Shown piece after piece: positions 1 through 11,497 of a stretch of 64,000 nt of DNA (its first letter is position 1; every line of letters starts with the position of its first letter). Below the pieces are notes generated by a model. The model ran no database searches. It was not told the DNA's origin and was given only the letters and a program-made list of their open reading frames with translations. The position numbers were made by a program, and so were the translations under genes. Origin of the DNA: Amia ocellicauda (taxonomy: Eukaryota > Chordata > Actinopteri > Amiiformes > Amiidae); assembly GCF_036373705.1 (NCBI RefSeq), contig NC_089851.1, positions 620,001 to 684,000 on the forward strand, written 5' to 3'.

Positions 1-14
1 CTGCCCCCCCTGAC

Positions 15-175
15 CTGCAGAAGCAGTGCAGACAGTCCCGGAGCAGGACCCCCTCCCCGGGCTGCAGCTCCAGGTAGCAGATGCGACACTCCACGCTCTC
101 CCGGTTCGGTACCAGGTCCTGCTCGTCCGTCTGGACCAGACGCTCAAAGTTCTGCTTCCTCTCTGCATCCTGGAC
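15..175 (-). CDS. RBCK1/HOIL-1-type exon: start of RBR RING1 (partial gene)
   Basis: On the minus strand a good acceptor (polypyrimidine then cccag) precedes 161 coding bases that end at a gtcagg donor. The exon is entered in phase 0 and left in phase 2. It reads [20 protein letters not shown], continues through LVPN, and then gives the first half of a C3HC4 RING: C-R-I-C, followed by the block [11 protein letters not shown]. This is the linker and RING1 start typical of RBCK1 (HOIL-1), the RBR E3 subunit of the linear ubiquitin assembly complex. The rest of the RBR would lie left of base 1. No UBL or NZF exon belonging to a separate RBCK1 gene is visible between here and SHARPIN. It is therefore either the 3' part of a composite SHARPIN/HOIL gene or a fragment of a neighbouring paralogue. 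The family call is firm; the gene it belongs to is not. Confidence 0.72.
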
Positions 176-299
176 CTGGGAGGACAGACGGAGGGTCAAA
201 GGTCATTGGTATTATTGTTATATGTTCATTATTAATTTCTGTTATCATTACTTTTTTTTTTCCCCTAGTTTTTCTGAGGAACCACTTGCATAAAACCCT
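176..299. other. Intronic spacer
   Basis: Short non-coding stretch between the RING exon and the satellite. It carries the polypyrimidine tract of the exon's acceptor on the minus strand and a T-rich run near 250. No other feature is seen. Confidence 0.5.
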
Positions 300-3200
300 T
301 TAGTGTGAAAATACTGCACTGCACTACACTGTACTGTATTATACTACACTGTACTGTATTATACTTCACTGCACAACACTGTACTGTATTATACTGCATT
401 GCATTGTACTGTATTATACTGCATTACATTGTACTGTATTATACTGCACTACACTGTACTGTATTATACTGCATTACATTGTACTGTATTATACTGCACT
501 ACTGTATGATACTTCACTGCACTACATTGTACTGAATTATACTGCACTACACTGTGCTGTATTATACTGCACTGCACTACATTGTACTGTATTATACTGC
601 ACTGCACTACTGTATTATACTGCATTACATTGTACTGTATTATACTGCACTACACTACTGTATTATACTGCATTACATTGTACTGTATTATACTGCACTA
701 CACTGTACTGTATTATACTGCACTACATTGTACTGTATTATACTGCACTACTGTATTATACTTCACTGCACTACATTGTACTGAATTATACTGCACTACA
801 CTGTACTGTATTATACTGCACTGCACTACATAGTACTGTATTATACTGCACTGCACTACTGTATTATACTGCATTACATTGTACTGTATTATACTGCACT
901 ACACTACTGTATTATACTGCATTACATTGTACTGTATTATACTGCACTACATTGTACTGTATTATACTGCACTACACTGTACTGTATTATACTGCACTAC
1001 ACTGTACTGTATTATAATGCACTACTGTATTATACTTCACTGCACTACATTGTACTGTATTATACTGCACTGCACTACATTGTACTGTATTATACTGCAG
1101 TACACTGTACTGTATTATACTGCATTACTGTATTATACTTCACTGCACTCCATTGTACTGTATTATACTTCACTACACTGTACTGTATTATACTGCACTA
1201 CATTGTACTGTATTATACTGCACTGCACTACACTGTACTGTTATACTGCACTACACTGTACTGTATTATACTGCACTACACTGTACTGTATTATACTGCA
1301 CTGCACTACATTGTACTGTATTATACTGTACTACACTGTACTGTATTATACTGCATTACTGTATTATACTTCACTGCACTACACTGTACTGTGTTATACT
1401 GCACAACATTGTACTGTATTATACTGCACTACACTGTACTGTATTATACTGCACTGCACTACACTGTACTGTATTATACTGCACTGCACTGTACTGTATT
1501 ATACTGCACTGCACTACATTGTACTGTATTATACTTCACTGCACTACACTGTACTGTATTATACTGCACTGCGCTACATTGTACTGTATTATACTGCACT
1601 ACATTGTACTGTATTATACTACACTGTACTGTATTATACTGCACAACACTGTACTGTATTATACTGCATTGCATTGTACTGTATTATACTGCATTACATT
1701 GTACTGTATTATACTGCACTACACTGTACTGTATTATACTGCATTACATTGTACTGTATTATACTGCACTACTGTATTATACTTCACTGCACTACATTGT
1801 ACTGAATTATACTGCACTACACTGTGCTGTATTATACTGCACTGCACTACATTGTACTGTATTATACTGCACTGCACTACTGTATTATACTGCATTACAT
1901 TGTACTGTATTATACTGCACTACACTACTGTATTATACTGCATTACATTGTACTGTATTATACTGCACTACATTGTACTGTATTATACTGCACTACATTG
2001 TACTGTATTATACTGCACTACTGTATTATACTTCACTGCACTACATTGTACTGTATTATACTGCACTGCACTACATTGTACTGTATTATACTGCAGTACA
2101 CTGTACTGTATTATACTGCATTACTGTATTATACTTCACTACACTGTACTGTATTATACTGCATTACATTGTACTGTATTATACTGCACTGCACTACACT
2201 GTACTGTTATACTGCACTACACTACTGTATTATACTGCACTACACTGTACTGTATTATACTGCACTACACTGTACTGTATTATACTGCACTACATTGTAC
2301 TGTATTATACTGCACTACTGTATTATACTTCACTGCACTACATTGTACTGTATTATACTGCACTGCACTACATTGTACTGTATTATACTGCACTACACTA
2401 CTGTATTATACTGCATTACATTGTACTGTATTATACTGCACTACATTGTACTGTATTATACTGCACTACTGTATTATACTTCACTGCACTACATTGTACT
2501 GTATTATACTGCACTGCACTACATTGTACTGTATTATACTGCAGTACACTGTACTGTATTATACTGCATTACTGTATTATACTTCACTGCACTCCATTGT
2601 ACTGTATTATACTTCACTACACTGTACTGTATTATACTGCATTACATTGTACTGTATTATACTGCACTACACTACTGTATTATACTGCACTACACTGTAC
2701 TGTATTATACTGCACTACACTGTACTGTATTATACTGCACTACACTGTGCTGTATTATACTGCACTGCACTACATTGTACTGTATTATACTGTACTACAC
2801 TGTACTGTATTATACTGCATTACTGTATTATACTTCACTGCACTACACTGTACTGTGTTATACTGCACAACATTGTACTGTATTATACTGCACTACACTG
2901 TACTGTATTATACTGCACTGCACTACACTGTACTGTATTATACTGCACTGCACTGTACTGTATTATACTGCACTGCACTACACTGTACAGTATTATACTT
3001 CACTGCACTACACTGTACTGTATTATACTGCACTACATTGTACTGTATTATACTGCACTACATTGTACTGTATTATACTGCACTGCACTGCACTACACTG
3101 TACTGTATTATACTTCACTGCACTACACTGTACTGTATTATACTGCATTACATTGTACTGTATTATACTTCACTGCACTACACTGTACTGTATTATACTG

Positions 3201-5471
3201 CATTACATTGTACTGTATTATACTGCACTACACTGTACTGTATTATACTGCACTACACTACTGTATTATACTGCACTACATTGTACTGTATTATACTGCA
3301 CTGCACTACACTGTACTGTATTATACTGCACTACACTATACTGTATTATACTGCACTACATTGTACTGTATTATACTGCACTACACTGTACTGTATTATA
3401 CTGCACTACACTGTACTGTATTATACTGCACTACTGTATTATACTTCACTGCACTACACTGTACTGTATTATACTGCACCGCACTACACTGTACTGTTAT
3501 ACTGCACTACATTGTACTGTATTATACTGCACTACACTACTGTATTATACTGCATTACATTGTACAGTATTATACTGCACTACATTGTACTGTATTATAC
3601 TGCACTGCACTACACTGTACTGTTATACTGCACTACTGTATTATACTTCACTGCACTACACTGTACTGTATTATACTGCACTGCACTACACTGTACTGTA
3701 TTATACTGCATTACATTGTACTGTATTATACTGCACTACACTGTACTGTATTATACTGCACTGCACTACACTGTACTGTATTATACTGCACTACACTGTA
3801 CTGTATTATACTGCACTGCACTACACTGTACTGTATTATACTGCACTGCACTACACTGTACTGTTATACTGCACTACATTGTACTGTATTATACTGCACT
3901 ACTGTATTATACTTCACTGCACTACACTGTACTGTATTATACTGCACTGCACTACACTGTACTGTTATACTGCACTACATTGTACTGTATTATACTGCAC
4001 TACATTGTACTGTATTATACTGCACTACACTGTACTGTATTATACTGCACTACATTGTACTGTATTATACTGCACTACATTGTACTGTATTATACTGCAC
4101 TGCACTACATTGTACTGTATTATATTTCACTGCAATACACTGTACTGTATTATACTGCACTACACTGTACTGTATTATACTGCACTACATTGTACTGTAT
4201 TATACTGCACTGCACTACACTGTACTGTATTATACTGCATTACACTGTACTGTATTATACTGCACTACATTGTACTGTATTATACTGTACTACACTGTAC
4301 TGTATTATACTGCATTACTGTATTATACTTCACTGCACTACACTGTACTGTATTATACTGCACTACACTGTACTGTATTATACTGCACTGCACTACACTG
4401 TACTGTTATACTGCACTACATTGTACTGTATTATACTGCACTACTGTATTATACTGCACTGCACTACACTGTACTGTATTATACTGCATTACATTGTACT
4501 GTATTATACTGCACTACACTGTACTGTATTATACTGCATTACATTGTACTGTATTATACTGCATTACTGTATTATACTTCACTGCACTACACTGTACTGT
4601 ATTATACTGCACTACATTGTACTGTATTATACTTCACTGCACTACACTGTACTGTATTATACTGCACTGCACTACACTGTACTGTATTATACTGCATTAC
4701 ATTGTACTGTATTATACTGCACTACACTGTACTGTATTATACTGCACTGCACTACACTGTACTGTTATACGACACTACATTGTACTGTATTATACTGCAC
4801 TACTGTATTATACTTCACTGCACTACACTGTACTGTATTATACTGCATTACACTGTACTGTATTATACTTCACTGCACTAGACTGTACTGTTATACTGCA
4901 CTACATTGTACTGTATTATACTGCACTACATTGTACTGTATTATACTGCACTACATTGTACTGTATTATACTGCATTACTGTATTATACTTCACTGCACT
5001 ACACTGTACTGTATTATACTGCACTACTGTATTATACTTCACTGCACTACACTGTACTGTATTATACTGCACTACTGTATTATACTGCACTACACTGTAC
5101 TGTATTATACTGCACTACTGTATTATACTGCACTACACTGTACTGTATTATACTTCACTGCACTACACTGTACTGTATTATACTGCACTACTGTATTATA
5201 CTTCACTACACTGTACTGTATTATACTGCATTACATTGTACTGTATTATACTGCACTACACTGTACTGTATTATACTGCATTACATTGTACTGTATTATA
5301 CTGCACTACACTGTACTGTATTATACTGCACTACTGTATTATACTGCACTACACTGTACTGTATTATAATGCACTACTGTATTATACTTCACTGCACTAC
5401 ATTGTACTGTATTATACTGCACTACTGTATTATACTGCACTACACTACATTGTACTGTATTATACTGCACC
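300..5471. repeat. 5.2 kb pentamer-built satellite (ACTGY/ATTAT/ACTRC)
   Basis: About 5.2 kb of variants of one unit, tactgtattatactgcacta plus cactg. The units are mostly 25 or 30 bases and are themselves made of 5-base words (ACTGT, ATTAT, ACTGC, ACTAC, ACATT). Occasional slips, for example atactgcattactgtatt, shift the register. Stops are rare on the plus strand, so spurious reading frames of more than 1000 codons appear; they are not genes. Larger blocks recur, for example 360-800 resembles 1640-2080, showing higher-order duplication. The array separates the RBR exon from SHARPIN. Confidence 0.95.
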
Positions 5472-5690
5472 TGTGGGTGGGAAGGCAGGAGGCGAGCGGG
5501 GGCTCAGTTTGTCTTGGCTGTGGTCACTATTAGTACGTGTGTAGAGGGACCCTGTGCGGAGGCTCAGTGGGGCTCGAGAGGAGCTGGGTTTTTGTTTGGG
5601 CTCCCGTCTGTCTGTTTCTGTTTGCGGACTCTATAATAAACACTGTTTCTCTCTAAATGCGTCTGATTGTATCCTGAGCCCCCACTATAC
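5472..5690. other. Unassigned stretch between satellite and Tc1 element
   Basis: About 220 GC-rich bases with an AATAAA near 5634. It could be the end of an LTR or another retroelement, but no paired copy or coding sequence is visible in the window, so no assignment is made. Confidence 0.2.
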
Positions 5691-6870
5691 AGCTCTGGAA
5701 AAAATTAAGAGACCACTTAACATGATTTCTGAACTTGGAGTGGCCTCTTAATTTTTTCCAGAGCTGTATATACAAATATACAGTTATCTTCCAAGAGACA
5801 GCAAAATCATTAGGTGTGGCCAAATCAACTGTTTGGTACATTCTTAAAAAGAAAGAACGCATTTTGAGCTCAGGAACCCCCAAGAAAACCCCCTTCACAA
5901 CAGTTGGCCAGATCAAGAACACCCTCCAGGAGGTAGGTGTATCTGTGTCAAAGTCAACAATGAAGAGAAGAGTTCACCAGAGTAAATACAGAGGGTTTAC
6001 CACAAGATGGAAACAGGAAGGCCAGATTAGAGTTTGCCAAAAAACATCTAAAGAACCCTATACAGTTCTGAACAACATCCTATGGACAGATGAGACAAAG
6101 ATCAACTTGTACCACAATGATGGGAAGAGACGAGTATGGAGAAGGGAAGGAATTGCTCATGATCTGAAGCACACCACCTTATCTGTGAAGCATATTATGG
6201 CATGGGCATGTATGGCTGACAAGGGAACTGGTTCCTTTGTATTTATTGATGATGTGACTGCAGACAAAAGCAGCAGGATGAATGCTGAAGTGTTTAGGGC
6301 TATGTTATCTGCTCAGATTCAGCCAAATGCTGAAAACTCACTGGACATGTCGCTTCACAGTGCAGATGGACAATGACCTGAAGCATACTGCGAAAGCAAC
6401 CCAAGGCTTTTTTAAGGTGAAGAAGTGGAATGTTCTGCAATGGCCATGTCAATCACCTGACCTGAATCCAACTGAGCAGCATTTCACTTGCTGAAGACAA
6501 AACTGAAGGCAAAACACCCCAAGAACCAGCAGGAACTAAAGACAGCTGCAGTACAGGCCTGGCAGAGCAACACCAGGGAAGAAACCCGGCATCTGCTGAT
6601 GACAAGTATTGAAACTCACAATTTAATTCATGATTATGTTAGTTTGTCCAATTAATTTTGAGCCCCTAACACTGGGGGGAGCACATATAAAAACCATTCA
6701 CCCAATTTGGATGTAACTACCCTCAAGTTAAAGATGAAAGTCTGCACTTAAAGCACATCTTGATTGTTTCCTTTCAAATCCATTGTGGCGTAGTGACAAA
6801 ATGATCACAATTGTGTCACTGTCCACATATTTATGGGCCTAACTGTATATATAAATTGATACAATGGAAA
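5691..6870 (+). mobile_element. Tc1/mariner-type element, degenerate
   Basis: It begins with a TA-flanked terminal sequence, tacagctctggaaaaaatta, that is repeated in inverted form only about 30 bases later (ending about 5769). The transposase remnant follows. The right part carries the 3' sequence cacatatttatgggcctaac and ends near 6850-6870 before tatata. The double end at the left suggests a rearranged element or a small hairpin derivative joined to a longer copy. The transposase is broken, so the element is not autonomous. It lies downstream of the SHARPIN polyadenylation signals. Confidence 0.8.
5766..6612 (+). pseudogene. Tc1-like transposase remnant
   Basis: The main frame (to 6376) has an HTH-like N-terminal region (AKSLGVAKSTVWYILKKKER) and the first DDE aspartate in ILWTDETKINLYHNDGKRRV. 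The frame shifts near 6360, and the next frame carries the second aspartate ([11 protein letters not shown]) and the block [13 protein letters not shown] with the third acidic residue. It then stops early at 6492; remnants of the tail follow. Typical Tc1 transposases are about 340 residues. The frameshift and premature stop make this a pseudogene. Confidence 0.85.
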
Positions 6871-6935
6871 TGACCCCCCTCTGTATCTGGGATAGGCAAG
6901 AAAACACTAAATAAAGCAGAGCTTTAAAATAAGTC

Positions 6936-6995
6936 TTTATTTCTAAACAATATTTTAGATTATTTATTTTTACAGTAAAATACAACACGTTTATT
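6936..6995 (-). promoter_or_regulatory. Probable SHARPIN polyadenylation signals
   Basis: Three AATAAA hexamers on the minus strand (TTTATT on plus at 6936-6941, 6963-6968 and 6990-6995) lie about 620-680 bases beyond the SHARPIN stop codon in an A/T-rich setting. They support the 7.6 kb exon being a true 3'-terminal exon. Which signal is used cannot be told from sequence. Confidence 0.5.
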
Positions 6996-7613
6996 CCCCC
7001 CCCCCGACAATGCATTTTGAAAGGTTAGAGGACGAGACAGAGAAACCCCTCCCTCACGCAGCAGGGGCAGACGGGGCTCTGGAGTCAGAGGGATGGCGGG
7101 GGTGCCGTGTTACTCTGGGGGCTGGGGCTGCACTACAATGCCCAGCGAGGGACACAGACCAGAAGGAAGAGACGGGGGCAGGGAGTCGGAGGGACCGAGG
7201 GCAGGGCACGCTTTCCATTGAAGGTGAGGGCCAAAGCATTCGAAACATTTGATACACCCCCCACCACACCACCCCCACCACACCACCCCACAACAAGACA
7301 ACACGTATAACAACCAGATCAGATCAAACAAAAAGCCAGAAACAAAAGTCAAACTTTAAATATGATTATGAACACAGTGGGGGGGACTGCAGTGCTGCAG
7401 TAGGGGGTCAGTGCATTTGCCTTGTGTGTGTTTATCTATGGGAGTATCAGTGTGTGTGAGAGAATGCACACCTGAATCAGTACATGTATCAGTGTATCAG
7501 TGAGTGTATGTCAGTGTGTGTGAGAATGTGCACCTGAATCAGTACATGTAACAGAGTGTTAAACTGTACCAGTCAGTGCGTCTCAGTGTGTGTGTGCGCA
7601 TCAGGGTGTGCAG

Positions 7614-10600
7614 TCAGTAGTCCGGGTTCGAGGGCAAGTTGAGATTGTGCAGCAGGGCGTTGTCCTGCTCTCTGGCGCCCCCCAGTGTGTCGTCTCGTCT
7701 CCCCTTCTCCTTAAACACAGAGAGAGAGGACAGGTCAGGTTAGCTCAGGGGTTCCCAAACTGGGGGGCCCCAGGACCCTCTATGGGGGGGCGCAGGTAAA
7801 GCGCTGAACGGGTAAAAAGTGAAGATGAGACATGAAATCCACGAGGGGTCTGACAACTGTTTATTGCCGCCCCGCCGGAATCGTGCTGGATAAACGGATT
7901 CCTTTTGCATCGACCCGGCTCTGTGAAATGACTTTTTCCACATTTACACACATCAAAAACAAACTACGGTCGCGACTCACGAGAGTGGAAATCGGGTCTC
8001 GGTTATTGGCTTAATCCATATCTAGTCATGGCCTATCAGAAGGGAGGACTGTCGTGTAGCACCGCCTGTGAGCCACTTATTGGCAGTTTCAGACCAAATA
8101 TCTGCAATATTTCGGAAACGGCAATAACAAAAAATAAAATCGATGAGTTTGCACAGTTAAACATCAACGCAGATGAGGCAGACAGAGAAAAGACGCCCTG
8201 GAAGTTCGTCTAACTCCAGTGAGCTCCACTAGATAGTGAGCAAAGGTTCATGCACGGAGATTCCAATGTTAATGGCCAAAGACTGAAAAGTAAAATGCAA
8301 ACGGGTATTAAAGTGTACTCCTCTTTGTTAAATGTTAGGGCTTTCAAAATTATGATTGGAAATATAAATATGAACGGGTGAGACGTGGGGGGGGTTATGG
8401 GCGTGAGCTGTGACCCAAATGGATGGGGGGGTGCCAGCCAAAAGAGTTTGGGAACCTCTGGGTTAGCTACAGGGGGTGCCAGCCACACCCACCCACCCAC
8501 TGTCCCCTCTTTGGCTCCGTCTATTCCTCAGAAAGAGAGAGAGCGTGAGAGAGCGCGACAGGAAGGGAGAGCGAGGTTGTGCTCTGCCTGGCGCCAGTCC
8601 ATCTCTGCCCTGTTCCCGTGTGCGTCTTTCTGCCTCGGTCTGTCCAGCTGTGCTGCGTCTGCTCCCTGTGTCCAGTACAGTACAGTACAGCAGGGTCTAT
8701 CGGCCCCCCCATCCCGCTACCTGTCCCTCGGTGCATTTTCAACAGCACCCCCCCATCTGACGCACTGCCTGCCCTACAGTCAGTGTCTGTGTCCGTCAGT
8801 GTGGGTGGAAACAGCAGCTGAGCCAGTCAGCAGCTACCAGTTCTCCCATCAGCCCTCACAGCTGCCTGTCTGTGGTTCTGAAAGCATGAGCCAGTGTGTC
8901 AGTGTCCCTGTGCCACATGCATGTCTCTCTGTGCCACGAGCGTGTGTGTCCGTGCCACGTGCGTGTCTCTCTCTGTGCCACGAACGTGCGTGTCCCTGTG
9001 CCACGTCTCTCTGTGCCACAAGCATGAGTGTCCCTGTACCACGTGTCTCTCTGTGCCACGAGCGTGCGTCTCTCTCTCTGTGCCACGAGCGTGCGTCTCT
9101 CTCTCTGTGTGTGCCACAAGCGTGCGTCTCTCTCTCTGTGCCACGAGCGTGCGTCTCTCTCTCTCTCTCTCTCTGTGCCACAAGCGTGCGTCTCTCTCTC
9201 TGTGTGTGCCACGAGCGTGCGTCTCTCTCTCTGTGCCACGAGCGTGCGTCTCTCTCTCTCTCTCTGTGCCACGAGCGTGCGCTCTCTCTGTGCCACGAGC
9301 GTGCGTCTCTCTCTCTGTGCCACGAGCGTGCGTCTCTCTCTCTGTGCCACGAGCGTGCGTCTCTCTCTCTCTCTCTCTGTGCCACAAGCGTGCGTCTCTC
9401 TCTCTGTGTGTGCCACGAGCGTGCGTCTCTCTCTCTGTGCCACGAGCGTGCGTCTCTCTCTCTCTCTCTGTGCCACGAGCGTGCGTCTCTCTCTCTGTGC
9501 CACGAGCGTGCGTCTCTCTCTCTCTGTGCCACGAGCGTGCGTCTCTCTCTCTCTCTCTGTGCCACGAGCGTGCGTGTCCCTGTACCGCATGCGTCTCTCT
9601 CCCTGTGCCACGAGCGTGCGTGTCCCTGTGCCGTGTGCGTGTGTATGTGTGCGCGTGCGTGCAATAACTGAGTGAGTGTGTGCATACAGCGACTGTGTGT
9701 GTGTTTATGCGTTCAATAACTGAGAGTGTGTGTGAGTGTGTATTTTAACAGTGTGGGTGTGGCCTACCTGCTGGTACTGCCTCACAGCCTCCTTCTCCTG
9801 CTGCAAACGCCGCAGCTCGTCCGGGTCGGGACGGTACCCCCCCGGCACCGTGTAGCTCAGGGGTCGGGCGGCACTGCAAATCTCACAGCCCGGCCGGGTG
9901 GGCTTGTTGATGAAGGTACAGGACGGGCAAGACCAGCCAGCCTGGAGGAGGGAGGAGAGAGAGGGGGATTAACACACACACCAAGGCTGCAGTGTCTGTC
10001 AGCACCCCCGTGTGTTCGCTGGCCTGACATCCGGAGTGTCTGGGTCGGTACTGTTGTGCTGGTTCTTGCAGGAGGCAGTATGTCAGTGTGCATCTGCTGG
10101 CATGTTGTCGGCAGGGTCAGTGAATAATTGTGTGTTTGCTGGCGTGTGGTGGGCGGTGTCAGTGTGTGTTCGCCAGGCGTGTTGTGGGAGGTGTCAGTGT
10201 GCCAGGGGTACCTGCAGGTGGGCTGGCGTTGGGTTGGCTGTGTTAAGGCTCAGTGCCTCATTCAGCTGCAGCATCTCCAGGTTGATCAGGTCTCGGATGT
10301 CACCGACGCCGAGGCGCTCTGCCCCGCCCCCTCCGCCTGCTGGACCAATCACAGATCACACAGAGCCATCAGCAGCCAATCAGAGACCTCCCCTGCCCTG
10401 CCCCACTCCCTGACACCAATACGGACCTCGGGATGGACAGGGCAGGACGGACAGAGGGACTAATTGAGCCGAGCGGGACGGTTGGTGCCATGTACCTGTC
10501 GAGTGGGGGAGCCGGGCAGGCAGGGTGCTGTAGCCTCGCCAGTCCTGTGGGGGCAGCCCGTTGCTGGGGGGGACGGGGCCGGCCTGCAGTAGGGCGCTCT

Positions 10601-11410
10601 CCTGGTCCCGCTGGCACAGCTGGGGAGACAGGCGGGCCTGGCGCGCGGACAGCAGGTACAGGAAGGCCGTGTCTCCGTGGCCCCGCACCCCGTAGGAGGC
10701 TAGCGAACGCGGGTCCGAGCACAGGCACTGCCCGATCACCCAGCGCTGCACTCGGGGGTGAAACCCGTAGTCCAGGAACACCTGAGAGGGAGGGAGGGAG
10801 AGAGAGAGAGAGCAGGAAGAAGGAGAGCGACTGGTGAGCTGCTGCAGTGTATACACACACCTGAGAGAGGGACACAGAGCAGACAATAATGATTCACACA
10901 CACAGTCACAGGCACCCAGACAGACAGCTGGAGGACAGATAGAGACGGGCGGCAGTCTGACCTGCTGCTTCAGGGAGGCGATGGTCATGTGGGGGAAGAC
11001 TTTCACTGTGACACAACAGGACGAGGAGGCATCTTCCACCGCCACCTTCAGACTGACAGAGAGAAAGACCATGAACACACTCCTCTGCCACACTCCCTCC
11101 TTCACACTGACAGAGCACACTCCTCCTTTACCATCCACACACTGACCCCTGCAGAGCTCTCTCCCCTTCTCTCTCTCCCTCCTTTTCCTCCCCTCTCCCT
11201 CTTCCCTCACTCACTTGATCTCGGTGTCCAGGTAGCTGTCCTGCCGGGGCTGTATGCTGAGCACCACCTGCTGGCGAGCGAGAGTCAGAGCGCACCGAGA
11301 GGCTGCCTGGGCGTCCCCGGCCTCGATCGCATGTGCCAGCTCTGTGCACAGCTCCTCTGTGGGGGAGGAAGAGGGAGATCAGTGGTGGTGCTACGCAAGA
11401 TGATCAAACT

Positions 11411-11497
<87 letters not shown>

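Noticed and set aside
305-5544. Reading frames of up to 1380 codons rich in C, T, L, Y
   Set aside because: They come from a pentamer satellite that lacks plus-strand stop words; several overlapping frames are open at once and have no domain character.
8885-9660. CRISPR-like array of repeats and variable spacers
   Set aside because: The spacers are CT microsatellite of variable length, not unique sequence, and the genome is vertebrate. The same applies to the 56.5 kb array.
8385-9685. Long frames on both strands through the CT/gtgccacgagc array
   Set aside because: Repeat-derived; the region is a SHARPIN intron.
10380-11210. A continuous 276-codon minus-strand protein
   Set aside because: It reads through SHARPIN introns; the splice sites at 11052/10962 and 10781/10496 define the real exons.
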